This document shows positions 45,769-56,639 of a stretch of 64,000 nucleotides of DNA, one piece after another. Both the position numbers and the translations under genes were made by a program. The stretch is taken from the NCBI RefSeq assembly GCF_026262505.1, contig NC_067205.1, positions 3,410,001 through 3,474,000 on the forward strand. Direction: 5' to 3'. Every line of letters starts with the position of its first letter. The first letter of the stretch is position 1. Below the pieces are notes generated by a model. That model was not told the origin of the DNA, did not search any database, and worked only from the letters and a program-made list of their open reading frames with translations. This stretch comes from Trichomonas vaginalis G3. Taxonomy: Eukaryota > Parabasalia > Trichomonadida > Trichomonadidae.

Positions 45769-46170
45769 ATGGGTTTATTTGGCGCATTAGCAGGAGTCGC
45801 ATCTAGATTTTTACCCGCAGTGGGAACAATAGCCAGAGGTGCATTTGGAATTGGAAGGAAGATTTTGAGTACATTAGGTATACTGAAAGACAAAGCTCAG
45901 CCTATTATACAAACTGTACAGAAAGGTTGGGATGTAGCACGAGATGCAACAAATCTTATTCCAAATCCTGAAACAAGAGGAAAAGTTCAAGGATGGATGG
46001 ACAATGTAGGAAGACAAGCAGGAAACTATTATAACAAAGCAAATGACTACTATAACCAAGCAGGACACTATATGGACCAAGGTGAAAGATTCTTTAACAG
46101 AGGATATAACCATGCACAACAATGGGTAAGCAATAACCAACCGCAACCACCTCAAACTTGGAGAATGTAA
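45769..46170 (+). CDS. Hydrophobic Gly/Ala-rich minor virion protein candidate, element 2 copy
   Basis: 133 residues, the same as 8930-9331 with ~7 changes (GAFGIG/GVFGVG, LKDKA/LKEKA, WRM/WGM end). Intact. Confidence 0.65.
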   Translation: MGLFGALAGVASRFLPAVGTIARGAFGIGRKILSTLGILKDKAQPIIQTVQKGWDVARDATNLIPNPETRGKVQGWMDNVGRQAGNYYNKANDYYNQAGHYMDQGERFFNRGYNHAQQWVSNNQPQPPQTWRM

Positions 46171-46189
46171 GGTTTTTAACTAGGATGAA

Positions 46190-46330
46190 ATGAACAATGC
46201 AGCTTTAAACAGAATAAGTCATGGAAGACCACCTTTTACACCACGTGTTTGTAAAGTTCTTCCTATACCTCAGGAAGTTTTAGACCGACTTAAAAAACCT
46301 AAACAACCAGTTGAAAACAAACCAAATTAA
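46190..46330 (+). CDS. 46-residue small protein with swapped centre
   Basis: MNNAAL start and QPVENKPN end as in 9351-9515; middle unrelated (ISHGRPPFTPRVCKVLPIPQ). GGATGAAATGAAC start context. Confidence 0.5.
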   Translation: MNNAALNRISHGRPPFTPRVCKVLPIPQEVLDRLKKPKQPVENKPN

Positions 46331-46349
46331 AATTTTTTACTGAGATGAA

Positions 46350-46934
46350 ATGACCGAAGAAGTTGAAACGGTAGATTTGACACCACAAACAAAAAGTTCA
46401 GAACCATTGTCAAAACCTGTCAAAGAACTTACAGATGAAGAGAAAAACTCAATAATAGAAAGTGCCAGGTCTGGAAATACAAACCCTAACTATAAAGTCA
46501 CTTTTCATAGAAATGGAACGGCTAGTATCTCAAAAAAGAAACAGATTCTCACAAATAAAATATTGAAGTCTGAAGGAGCTTTCGAGACAACAGATGGAAA
46601 AGTTTACTTCACTGACCAACAGTTCATTATAGAACATCTCATTGACTTAGAGTCGAAATATTCTAAACTTTACAACAAACACAAAAAGTTGAAAGGAAAA
46701 CAAAAACAAATGGCATATGATATTTATGAAGATGTTGACGACACAACTGTTCCTGCAAGTGAAGTAAAGTCAGAGGAACCGAAAAGTGACGAAAAACCGA
46801 TAGAAGAAGAAAAACCAAAAACTGAAGATAAACCAAAACCAAAGTTTAGTTTCCAAACTAAACCAAGTCAACCTTCATTAGCTGGTATGGGTTGGCGTCA
46901 AAGACTTATGACAGCAGGCGGTTATGTAAAGTAA
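46350..46934 (+). CDS. 194-residue charged protein with KDG-hairpin-like N-terminal module
   Basis: Intact version of the pseudogene at 9535. N-terminal TDEEKNSIIESARSGNTNPN leads into YKVTFHRNGTASISKKK, then a helix (IIEHLIDLESKYSKLYNKHK), a K/E/P-rich linker and a final GMGWRQRLM. The hairpin module resembles those at 51730-52124 (VTQSKDGKIYVRKRK) and 60805-61089 (HTMKDGRVQFRKIK). Unknown role, next to PolB. Confidence 0.65.
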   Translation: MTEEVETVDLTPQTKSSEPLSKPVKELTDEEKNSIIESARSGNTNPNYKVTFHRNGTASISKKKQILTNKILKSEGAFETTDGKVYFTDQQFIIEHLIDLESKYSKLYNKHKKLKGKQKQMAYDIYEDVDDTTVPASEVKSEEPKSDEKPIEEEKPKTEDKPKPKFSFQTKPSQPSLAGMGWRQRLMTAGGYVK

Positions 46935-46959
46935 AGAAAAAAAAATTATTTTTATAAAA

Positions 46960-49114
46960 ATGCCCCCATATAGAATGGACAGAAAGTCTGCTAGAATAAA
47001 AGCAGAGTTACAAAGATATGGTTGGAGAGTTTCGAAGAATTTTAAATATAGGAAGGGAAGACCCATAAAAGTCTATGACAAATTGTCTGGTCTTCGCTAC
47101 GAAATGGATTTGGAAACAGCACGTGCCAATTATCCAAACAGACTAGAGAGGTTAGAAGAAGAACGTCTTATGGACATGCCTTTCGATGTTAGTGAACCTC
47201 AAGTTGAAGGACACGACGGCTTTGCCAGATTCTACTGGAAACATGACGAACAATTGCATCCTTTGAGAAGGAAAAAAGGAAAAGGTGAAGACGCACATGC
47301 TCCCATGGAAAGAACAAGATATGCATATGAAAAGTATCGTGAAGTTAGAAGTCAAATTACATCTGGTCGAACCTTTACAGTAAACTTTGACGAAGGAAAG
47401 AACAAAGAAGGCTTCATGGGAGTACTTGCTGCAATTCAAGACGGAAATAAGAAAGGACACAATCTCAGATTGACCATAACAGATTTGGATGGTCACATTT
47501 ACTATGCACATGGCAATGTCACAACAGCTGCAATGCTTCTTGACGCTTTCAAAACTTCAAAGAGAGAAACGATGGGAGACTCCGACTCAGACATTTTGAA
47601 TGCAATTGAAGGAATTGCAAGTGTCAAGTTCGAATGGTACCAACCTAACCCTCAAGCAGTCAGACAACATGCTGGATACTTCCCGTTCATAAATAAGTCT
47701 GACATTGACTTGACAAGGTATGGAATTTACAATTCAATTGAAACAATTGTCAACGAACCTTGCATTCTTACATGTCTCAGGGACTCTGGTCTTGTTACAG
47801 ATGAGAAGATGAAGTATCTTGAGTCATGTGTGAAGACAAGGTACATTCTCAGAGGTCAATTGGCAAAAATTGCACCGTTGGCAAATGTCAATATCCGAGT
47901 CAACATTCCGACTGAGAAAGGTTCTTCACATGACGACTATGTTGTTGACAAAGACTTACCATGGTTGAAGATTGTAATTGTCCACAACCACTTCATGTTG
48001 AACGAAAGTCTTACAAACCCATTCTTTGGTAAAAGTAAGTGCAACATTGTCAGAGCTGTAAACATTCTTTTCGAGAAAGGTTTGTTGGAACCAATTCCAG
48101 ATGACAAGCTTACAGAAAGTTTTGTACCAAAAGACGAAACAAACTTTTCATTGTTAGCAAGACCAAAAGTTGTTCCAGACAAAGTTCTAGTACAAAAGAA
48201 GTACACAGTTCCACAAGGAGTTGGTTTGTTCGGATACCAACCTGAACCAGAAGAACTTCCAATGAGGTTGCAAGAACTTCAAGATGCTATAAACAAACTT
48301 CCATTGAGACATCCAATTGACGTCAAATTGTATTGGAGAGCATCTGAGTTAGGTCAGAAGGTTTTATATGAAACAGGTTGCTTCGACGATGTTTATGAGA
48401 TAACAGGAGAAGTTTCTCAGAAGATAAGAGACTCACTTGAATTTCCACAAACTGGACCAATTGGTTGCGACAAGTTCGACTCAAACGAAAAGATATACTA
48501 TGTCGACCTTAACGCTGCGTACATGAGGTTTGTCCAATATATTCCGACTGGAATTCCAAACGAAGATGGTGAGTTCCCGGGAAGGAACTATACAGTTGGA
48601 AAAGTCATACAACAACTGTATGATATTAGGAAAGCTTCAAACCACAAACTTGCAATGGCACTCAAATTGCTTATGAATTCGACATGGGGATATTCCATTA
48701 AGAAACCTCAAGAGATGAAGAGTAAACATTATGAGAAGGTCGACAACTTTGTTGAAAGGTTTTCTCCTTTTGTTTTGAAGTACGAATTCACTCAAGGTCA
48801 AAGTGGCTTAGTAACCACATTAAAACCTATTGTCGAACATTGGTCTTACCCTCAGTTCGCAAAGGCAGTCCTTGACAACTACAATGAGTTCTTCTCGGAA
48901 GTCAAATCGAAAGTCAAGGTTTACTATGAGAACATTGACGCACTCATGACGAACGAAGAAGGATACAACAAACTCATTGAAATGGGTATGGTCGGTGAAA
49001 AGATGGGTCAATTCAAATTGGACAAAATTTTCACCGAAGTTCATGTCCTCTCCAAGCGTAAGTACTGGGGGTGTTAAAGAAGATGGTGAAATAGTTAAAC
49101 ATTGCATGAAGTAA
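46960..49114 (+). CDS. Protein-primed family B DNA polymerase lacking a recognisable exonuclease domain (3' frameshift)
   Basis: The frame 46960-49077 (705 codons) ends KRKYWGC*. A run of five G at 49067-49071 places the last ~12 codons (EDGEIVKHCMK) one base out, to 49114. The N-terminal ~330 residues correspond to the pre-polymerase region of the PolB at 52427 (CILTCLRDSGL beside CFVYACIKAG; HNHFMLNESL beside DHYMLNERL). Motif A is YVDLNAAYMR, motif B KLLMNSTWGYS, and motif C is the variant YYENIDALM instead of YxDTD. Between residues ~345 and ~500 I find no Exo I DFE/DxE motif, unlike the other PolB. It would copy the element genome from its ends. Confidence 0.8.
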
Positions 49115-49145
49115 AAACGTTTTCCAAAAAAGTGACATTTTTTTA

Positions 49146-49403
49146 ATGGCGTACATCCCTGAGCGCTTCGTCCAGTTCAACCAAATGTTGGTCTCGGACC
49201 CAGGCAAGAGATATTCCAGGCTCGAACTCAACCGTCTCTTCAAAGAATGGATTGAAGACTACAGAGGAGACGAGTGGTTGACAATTGAATTTGCTCGGGC
49301 TTGGAATTGCTACAGAAGGGTCTTAGACGTGGACCCAAGACTCACGTACAGAGGTTGGGATGTGGTCTTCACATTCCAAAATTGGTACCAATACCAAAAA
49401 TAA
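49146..49403 (+). CDS. 85-residue unknown protein
   Basis: MAYIPERFVQFNQMLVSDPG … YRGWDVVFTFQNWYQ. Rich in W, Y and R, higher GC like the PolB before it. Starts after TTTTTTTAATGG. No family recognised. Confidence 0.5.
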   Translation: MAYIPERFVQFNQMLVSDPGKRYSRLELNRLFKEWIEDYRGDEWLTIEFARAWNCYRRVLDVDPRLTYRGWDVVFTFQNWYQYQK

Positions 49404-49450
49404 AAACTTAAATTTACTTGGGGTTTCCCCCTAAAATAATTTTTTTACTC

Positions 49451-49736
49451 TTAGAACCACTCGAGGTTCTCCTTACGGTTGTTGAGCTTGTCACCGTCAA
49501 TGTGTCTGACCTTCGTCTTCTTGTCTGGATTTGGAACCCATTGAATTGCGACAAGCTTGCCCATGGAGATTGAACCGCGATTCCGAAGGTTAAGGTTCAA
49601 GTGTCCCAAGTTGTTGAGGACTGGGGTAAGAACCTTGCCTGTCTCCTTGTTGCGGATTTGGTATGGGTAGGGTTGGGAAATTTCGTAACCGTCATCGGCA
49701 ACAAGGGTTGCCCAAACTTCCTCTTCTTCGTGTTTC

Positions 49737-49767
<31 letters not shown>

Positions 49768-49804
49768 TGATAAAGTTAGTATACGTTTGTGCGGTAGGGC
49801 TGGT
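49451..49804 (-). pseudogene. HNH endonuclease C-terminal part without a start codon
   Basis: Open minus frame with KLVAIQWVPNPDKKTKVRHI, DGDKLNNRKENLEWF, the NUMOD/HNH pattern also seen at 10368-10943. The N-terminal end is a GAA/GAG run (E-rich) without an in-frame ATG before a TAG at 49805. Either truncated, or slipped in the triplet run. It again lies beside a PolB gene. Confidence 0.6.
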
Positions 49805-49880
49805 CTACGCCCCACCCTAACCGTCACAACCGTTTTGACACTTTACAATAACCGTTTTGACACTTTACAATAACCGTTTT
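49778..49880. promoter_or_regulatory. Composite hairpin cis-element, copy 1
   Basis: GTTAGTATACG, then a dyad (GGTAGGGC … GCCCCACCCTAACC), then three tandem copies of ACCGTTTTGACACTTTACAA. The same order (GTTAGTAT, hairpin, GACACTTTACAAAACC) occurs at 56507 and 60167. Confidence 0.5.
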
Positions 49881-50121
49881 GACAAATAAAGCATTTACGA
49901 AACAAATTTATTTTAATAACGTATTTTATATGACACGTAAAGTATAAATGTCAAAACCTATATTTTTCACAACTTTACAAAACAACTACGGTCAGTCAGT
50001 CAGTCAATGACCTACAAAAATTTTTTTCATAACCTCCAAAAACAAATTTTAAAAATTATTTTATTTCATGAATTTTATAACATATTTCACTCATTCAATG
50101 AAAAAATAAATTTTATAATTT
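49881..50121. other. Short AT-rich spacer before the capsid stop
   Basis: Includes GTCAGTCAGTCAGTCAATGA near 49992 and T/A-rich sequence; no gene. Confidence 0.5.
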
Positions 50122-51702
50122 TTATTCTTCAAGGTCCTCAGCTGCTAACAAATAGTCATCTAATCTTATTATTGGAATTCCATTTGGTCTTACTTGAATG
50201 GCAAAACAACAGTCTCTCATAAATCCTAGTAATGGTTTAACACCATATTCTTTGGCAATGGCTATGGGTCCTTGAACCGTTAATTTATATGTAATGGGTG
50301 CGGTAGATGCTTGACCTTGCTGGAAACAAAAGTCCACCTCAGTTGGGAAACCACATAAGAAATGCGTATTGTCATAACTGTCGTATATATGTTTAACTTT
50401 ACCGTCATCTACTATTGACCTCATAACATCTTCATTAAATCCAATCATATCGTTATTTGTATTGCATGCGTTAGCAACCATTTCATAAAATACTGGTCCA
50501 TATGATGTCTCAGGTTCTGCGGGCATACTTCCATAAGCTCCCATACTAAGTTGAATATATTCAAATTTTGGATTTTCGAAATTAACTAAATAATTGTCTT
50601 GCTTTCTAAATAATGTCCAAATACTTTTAACATTAATGGGAGTATATGCAGCTGTAAATGTTGCACTAGTTGTTGTAGCTCCTTCGCTTTTTGAAAATGA
50701 ACTGTCCATTGGTATCCAATCCATAACTTTAACAGGGAAACATAGTGCTTCGCCAGTATAATGTTCTACCAACTCTGTATAAATATTAGGGTCTAAAGAA
50801 AATGACTTAGTATGAATGAAACAATTTGCGAATTCCATTTCTGTTCTAACTAATGTTTGACTTGCTGTTGTAATAGTTGCTACTTCGTCATCCACTGCTA
50901 CTTCAGATATTATTGTAAATGCTTCACTCCATGGAACAAATTTATTTGTCGGCGGATTAGAATCTTTTTTCCATTTAACCTGCAATGCAGGGTTGAATCC
51001 AATTAAGTCATTTACGGATATCGAAGTGCATTGTAATGCGTCGCTACTAAACTTAACTTTTAATTGAATGTTGCCAGCAAATGCAGGAATAAATCTAATA
51101 GCTTCTAATGGTAAAAACTTTCTAACAGGAATTCGTATTGTAAGGTTAACATCAATACTACCACCAGCGGCAACAGCTCCTGACACAATTTGACCAGTTC
51201 TGCAAGTTCCCGAATGGCTCCAAACATCTTCATGTCGAGTCTTTGAGAAAACATCCACTTTCTTAATTTGTTCAGTAGTTTGCGAATTTGATGTAATATA
51301 TGCTTCTTCTCTTGCATTGTCTTGAGAATAAATAATACGACCATTTGCTAGAAGTTGGTATGCAGCAACTGCATAATATGCGTCATCAAAACCAATCCAA
51401 AAACCAGGTGCATTTGTTCCATCTGCTGCCGCACCAATAGCTGTTGAATCATTAAATTTTCTAACCATTTTATATGTAATGTATGTATTATAAAGGTCTA
51501 AAATATTTTCACCAGGTGGAGATAAATTAAACGTTACGTAATTATTTTCTTTACAGTTTCCGGGTTGTGATGGGATTTTTGCGTCAGAATATTTTCTATT
51601 TGTATCTCCAACTTGAACTGCATTGTCTATAATATCAAAATATGAACGTATTTGATGGATGTGCTCCGAAGGAGTAAATTCATTCAATTGTTCGTTTTGC
51701 AT
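50122..51702 (-). CDS. Major capsid protein (double jelly-roll), intact
   Basis: 526 residues, the size of Polinton/virophage capsid proteins. Strand-rich with NYVTFNLSPPGENILDLYNT, NLTIRIPVRKFLPLEAIRFIPAFAG and QLKVKFSSD, then a second β-half (YTPINVKSIWTLFRKQDNYL … YKLTVQGPIAIAKEYG). Segments parallel the broken capsid of element 1. It would build the icosahedral shell. Identification is by size, β-pattern and context. Confidence 0.75.
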   Translation of the reverse strand: MQNEQLNEFTPSEHIHQIRSYFDIIDNAVQVGDTNRKYSDAKIPSQPGNCKENNYVTFNLSPPGENILDLYNTYITYKMVRKFNDSTAIGAAADGTNAPGFWIGFDDAYYAVAAYQLLANGRIIYSQDNAREEAYITSNSQTTEQIKKVDVFSKTRHEDVWSHSGTCRTGQIVSGAVAAGGSIDVNLTIRIPVRKFLPLEAIRFIPAFAGNIQLKVKFSSDALQCTSISVNDLIGFNPALQVKWKKDSNPPTNKFVPWSEAFTIISEVAVDDEVATITTASQTLVRTEMEFANCFIHTKSFSLDPNIYTELVEHYTGEALCFPVKVMDWIPMDSSFSKSEGATTTSATFTAAYTPINVKSIWTLFRKQDNYLVNFENPKFEYIQLSMGAYGSMPAEPETSYGPVFYEMVANACNTNNDMIGFNEDVMRSIVDDGKVKHIYDSYDNTHFLCGFPTEVDFCFQQGQASTAPITYKLTVQGPIAIAKEYGVKPLLGFMRDCCFAIQVRPNGIPIIRLDDYLLAAEDLEE

Positions 51703-51729
51703 GACTTTATTTCGGATAAAAATATCTTA

Positions 51730-52124
51730 TTAATACAGTATTCTCGCTCTTCTTCTAGGGTAATGTGGAGGAAGTTGTTGTTTAATGTTTTCAACAAATT
51801 CAACATTTTCTTTTGTTTCCATTTCTTTTAATGGTGGGTCTGGATTTTTGGACTCAGTTTGTTTTTCAATGAAATTTACAAACTTAGCAATAAGTTCTTG
51901 GTTAGAAATAGAAAGAATATCTGGTTTTTTTCTTCAACTTCTTTTGGTTTTTCATCTTGAGGTTTTATATTAATATTGTCAGATTCTTTATTTTCTAATG
52001 GCACTTTTCTTTTTCTAACATATATTTTACCATCTTTGCTTTGAGTTACGTAATAGAACGGATGTTGTATTCCTCTTGCGTCGTTTAGTATAATGGACTC
52101 TCTTTCAGACTTTGACAAACTCAT
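51730..52124 (-). pseudogene. Small basic KDG-hairpin protein, frameshifted in an A-run
   Basis: MSLSKSERESIILNDARGIQ then FYYVTQSKDGKIYVRKRKVP. The frame fails at a seven-A run near 51920, after which NQELIAKFVNFIEKQTESKN … RRRARILY continues in the next frame to 51730. One base restores continuity, so error or recent decay. Unknown function. Confidence 0.55.
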
Positions 52125-52174
52125 TTATTTTACATCGGATAAATTTTTGAAATTAAATTTTTATCCATTTACAA

Positions 52175-52416
52175 ATGAGTCAAACATTAGACGTTGAAGC
52201 TTTGAAGAAAGAAATTAGAGAACAAATATTAACTGAATTAAAGCAACCAAAACCAGAAGAAAACCGCCAAAACCAAAAAGAAAACTTACTGAAAAACAAT
52301 TAGCCGCATTAGCTGCTGGACGTCAGAAGAACCCGAGATGGCAGGCGAAAAGAGCTAGAGAAGAAGCAGAAGCAAAAGCAAAGGAAGAACAAAAAGCTAA
52401 AGAAGAACAAAAATAA
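52175..52416 (+). pseudogene. Small K/A/E-rich protein, frameshifted in an A-run
   Basis: MSQTLDVEALKKEIREQILT, then the frame fails at GAAGAAAACCG. The continuation KRKLTEKQLAALAAGRQKNP … EEQK ends at 52416. Basic helical protein, possibly DNA-binding. The start is 50 bp from the divergent gene. Confidence 0.5.
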
Positions 52417-52426
52417 AATAAATAAA

Positions 52427-55400
52427 TTAAAATTTTATTTTTCTAATAAATGAAGCTTTGCTCGTTATTGAAAAGTTGAACTTTTTTTCAAAACAAGGAG
52501 TAGAAGATTTGCATAAATCAAATGCTATCTCTTCTTCGTCATAAAGTGCTTCATATAATTTCAAAATACTGAATTCAGAGTCTTTGTCATATTTTCCAAC
52601 AGGAATATGTAAATTCTTTTCTTCGTCGAAATAACATTGTACAGCGTTAGGAAACATTTCATTAGCAGTTATTGAAATAACATCGCTGCGAACTCCTTTG
52701 CAACGTGCATGAAAAGCAATTTCATTCAAATCATTAATGAGTAAGTCAATGTAAGTCTTCTTTCCACAGAAAATGCTCTTATATGCAAGACTTTGTATAT
52801 CTTTTGTTATTTCAGCGAAGTCGGAATGAAATTGACCAAGGTTCTTTCCAATAAGAACTCTACCATATCTTTTCTGAAATTCTGCTGCAAGCTTTGGAAT
52901 ATCTCCAATCCCATGTCTTCTGCAGTACAAAATACTTCATTCATTATTCTCTTTGACATTGACAGAATGTTAACACCAAGTGGACAGAAGTTAAAGTGTC
53001 TGCAAATGCTTTTTGTTGTTTTGAAAATTGTTTTATCTGAACCATCTAAGCCTTCAAATTTTACAATGTGGTTGTAATTTCTAATTGCATACCTAACAGC
53101 GTCTTTGTCGTCTACTATGGTTATTTTTGACTCAATAGGAGATAAAATAGTTTTTCCATAAATACTGTTCAAAATTAATTTAATAATTTCTTGCAATGGA
53201 TTTTCTTCTTTCTTATACTTTAATCTTAACTGGAATAATTTTTGTACTTCATCTCTTATTTTTAAATCTCTTTTTTCATCGTAATAATATCCTTGTAAAA
53301 TTTCACATTTAATTTTTTGGTATTTAATTAAATCTTGTAATGTAATATGGTCTGCATACATTAAACATTTTGTATTTGAACTTCTTGGTACATTTAATTC
53401 TGGATTTAATTTAGGGTCGCATACAATTAATGGAAAGTGTCTATGAATTCTAATCTCTGTAATTTTTATTAAAACATAAAATCCCGAAATAAACTTTTCA
53501 CCACATGGTTCTTTTTGGTCGTCGTCGAATAAATGTTTTAATAAATATTCTGAGCTTAACATCTCTTCCTTCAAAACTTTTGGTATACCTTCTAAAGTAT
53601 AAAGTCTTGCTATAGCTGAAGGATATAATGAAACAGCGTCGAAGTCAGCAATGAGTTTCTCTTCGCTCTTTTGTTTTTTATTGTCCGCCAACATACATCT
53701 TCCTCCTTGAATGCATCTCGAAATAAATTCTCTTGGTTTGTTTGAAAGGTCATAAAGATTTCCATTCGGGAAATAAACTCTGTTCTCAAATAGTTTGTTA
53801 GCAATAGAACAAATACTAACGTAGTCATAAACGTTTAAATCGAACTCTTTCAATATGTCATTTCTAAATTTAACAAAACCTTCTCTTAAAATTCTTACAT
53901 CTTGTTTACAATAGAATGTGCTGTATTTTTCTAAATCAAAATGGTTTTCGTCAATTCTACAACCTTCAATTAAATTAATGTTTTTCATGAATGTTTCAAC
54001 ATCTTTGACAAATTTACATGCTTCAGAAATGACACCAGTTCCGTTGTCATTTATTAATAAAGAACTTGTATAATAATTGTATGGAAATACTTCTTTCGCA
54101 CCACATTCTAATTTAAACATTTCTGGGAATTTCTTTAATTTTGTACTAATAACTGTGTAGGAGTCTTTTATTATTATTACTTTTCCTTTATAAATACCAG
54201 TTATTTGCATTGTTCTTGAACCTTTAATAATTGGAGTTCCTTTAACTTCTGTCAAATGCTTTAAAATAAAATTAATGTCATAACTGAGGTTATGAAAATA
54301 AACTAAACTTTTGTCAGGAAGTTTTTCCAAAAATTCTGTTGCACAATTTTGACCCCAAATGCTTTCACTTATTTTACCATCTTCACTGTCATAACAAATG
54401 TTAAATGCTTTATGTATTCCATCTGTAGAACATTCAAAGTCAGCAAAGAAAACGTGTTCGTAAATAAATTTATGGTTTGCTTCGTTTGTATCTTTGCTTT
54501 CTGTTTTCTTTTTCAATGGAACACAGTATTTGGGCGAGTATGTTAAATCCGTAAATGGTGCTAAATCTTGTTTGTATAAATCCGTAGAATATGTGAAAAG
54601 TTCTCCATATGAAATTGGTTCAAAATAATTGCAATTCCATAATGTTTTCAAAATATCCCACAAAGGAGTTGTTCTTGAATTGTCAATAACGAATTTATTT
54701 TCTCTTTTCTTGTATATTTTCATTTGTTTTTCAATATTCCATCCTCCACAAACTTTAAGAATTTCTTTATAATTTTTAATGAAATAAGTTGTCATTGGTA
54801 ACCTTTCATTTAACATGTAATGGTCGTCTACTAAAAGTAGTTCAATGGTTTGTTTTATTTCACCATTTGCTGGCGTATGTGTTATTGTTTTATTATTTTT
54901 AGATTCGGTGAAATAACCAACTTTTATATGAAATTCTAAATTTGTTGCGTCAGAAATTTCCTGTAATTTATTTTGTGGAAAATCTCTAGTACGAATTATT
55001 TCTCTCATGTGGTCAATAATTTCTTCTTCAACTCCTGCTTTTATGCAAGCATAAACGAAACAATTGTCTTCTGTCATTAATTTGGCAGTTCTTATATCTA
55101 ATTCATTAAATATTTGATATCTTTCTAAATTTATTGGTAATGTGCAAATATATTTCCAAAATTGTCCACTGCGTTTCTTATATAATTTTTTGTTTCCGTA
55201 ATGTTCTTGCCAGAAACTGTCTATTGCATCTTCATCTCCTGTTTGTTTTATTGCATTTAAAATTTTTTGTTGCCTTTCTGACAATTCGCTTTCATCCCTT
55301 GCTTTTCTTGCTTTTGGAGTTCCCTTTTTAATGTCATTCATTGTTAAACCTTCATATTCTGTTAAATCGTACATTTTTATTTCACTTAGATTTCGAATAT

Positions 55401-56139
55401 GAGTTAAGAAAAAGTCATAATGTAATTCTAAAATTCCTGCCGTCTCCGCCTCCTTCGCTTGTATGAAATTTTCTGATTTAAGTTGGTGCAGTAATGTACC
55501 AATGTTTCTAATGTTTAATGTAGAACATTCATACTTTCCACCAAGTAAATAACATACCATCCATCTTTGCGAAGAATTAATTTTAATTTTATCTAAAAGT
55601 TTCATGAAAAATTTACCAAAATGTTTATGTAAATAGTCTCTATTTTGTTCATCTAATTCTTCAATATTAAATTCAATAACTCTATTTCCAGATTTAACAT
55701 TTTTCTTTTTATTTATTTCATCTTTCTTTAACCATTTTTCTCCTTCATTTGGTTTGTTGTTTATTGAACGTATAACGTCATTTGCTTTACGTAATTGTTC
55801 TATTCCACTTTTAAACATTTCTCTTCTTTGTTGTTTTAAGTTTTCATCTCTTGTTCTTGTTTCACCAATGTTTGAATTCGTAATTTCATACATTTCTCTA
55901 CGAACTTCATGAGGAACCTGTTGTGTTTTATATAAACCAACTTCCATATTCTGCATTGGAAATGTTTTTGTATGAATGTATTCCCGAATTCTTTTGAAAT
56001 TAATTGTACCATTGTAGTCTTTTATGAAATCCGCTAATGTTTTCTTGTTTGTTGCGTAATGCTTTGCTACATCCTGGGCTTCATTTAGAAGCTGTTTTAT
56101 TTCAGAATGTTGAAGCTTGTTTGACAACTTCTTATACAT
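52427..56139 (-). pseudogene. Full-length Maverick PolB with exonuclease; palm motif C deleted
   Basis: Main frame 52807-56139 (1110 codons); the C-terminal part is 52427-52930 in another frame. N-terminal region with DNCFVYACIKAGV; Exo I FFADFECSTDG (~568); FHNLSYDINF; CKQDVRILREGF; motif A ADFDAVSLYPSA (~850); motif B KLILNSIYGKT (~1000). The expected YxDTD motif C should follow GLEIF, but there the two frames meet within a few bases (around 52910), so a short out-of-frame deletion removed it. The polymerase as given is inactive. Protein-primed replication enzyme family. Confidence 0.82.
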
Positions 56140-56226
56140 CCCTTTTATAAAAATAAAAATAAATTAAATTTAAAAAATTAAGTTTAATTTTTAATTTATT
56201 TATTTTTTATTTTGTATAAAAGAAAT

Positions 56227-56508
56227 ATGCAAAACAGCAAATTCTATTCATATAATTCCTTCGCTACTTCTATCAAAAATGAATTTAATAAAGCAATAAA
56301 TGTTAATGTTATATTTAATAAAAAATTCTTGAAAGAATCTAAATTTGGTCAATACGTAAAACCTTTAGCAATTATTATTGACAGAAAAAGATATTCCGCT
56401 AATGAGTTAGCAATATTGTTAAAACAAAAAGGTTTGTTCATTAATGTCAAAGACACTCATTATACAATTATAAATAATTCAAATGTAGAATTTTTCAGTA
56501 TTAGTTAG
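56227..56508 (+). CDS. 93-residue unknown protein
   Basis: ATG 56227 chosen because TTATTTTGTATAAAAGAAAT before it matches the 13841 promoter tract. MQNSKFYSYNSFATSIKNEF … KYSANEL-like RKRYSANELAILLKQKGLFI. Possibly a small helix-turn-helix fold; unproven. Followed by a cis-hairpin. Confidence 0.55.
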   Translation: MQNSKFYSYNSFATSIKNEFNKAINVNVIFNKKFLKESKFGQYVKPLAIIIDRKRYSANELAILLKQKGLFINVKDTHYTIINNSNVEFFSIS

Positions 56509-56625
56509 TATCCCTAACTTGGGTACTGTGGCACTGCGTTCCACCTTACCCAAGTTAACGGTTTGACACTTTACAAAACCGGTAACGTATATTTTACAAT
56601 ACAACCATAACACCAACTTAACCTT
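56507..56625. promoter_or_regulatory. Composite hairpin cis-element, copy 2
   Basis: GTTAGTATCCC, a strong hairpin (AACTTGGGTACTGTGGC with ACTGCG loop and its complement), then GGTTTGACACTTTACAAAAC and GGTAACGTATATTTTACAA. Placed directly after a (+) gene stop, so terminator-like, or a boundary element. Confidence 0.55.
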
Positions 56626-56639
56626 AAATATTTACAAAA

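Noticed and set aside
49601-49873. 90-codon plus frame with Phe/Leu run
   Set aside because: Antisense of the GAA/GAG run and HNH remnant.
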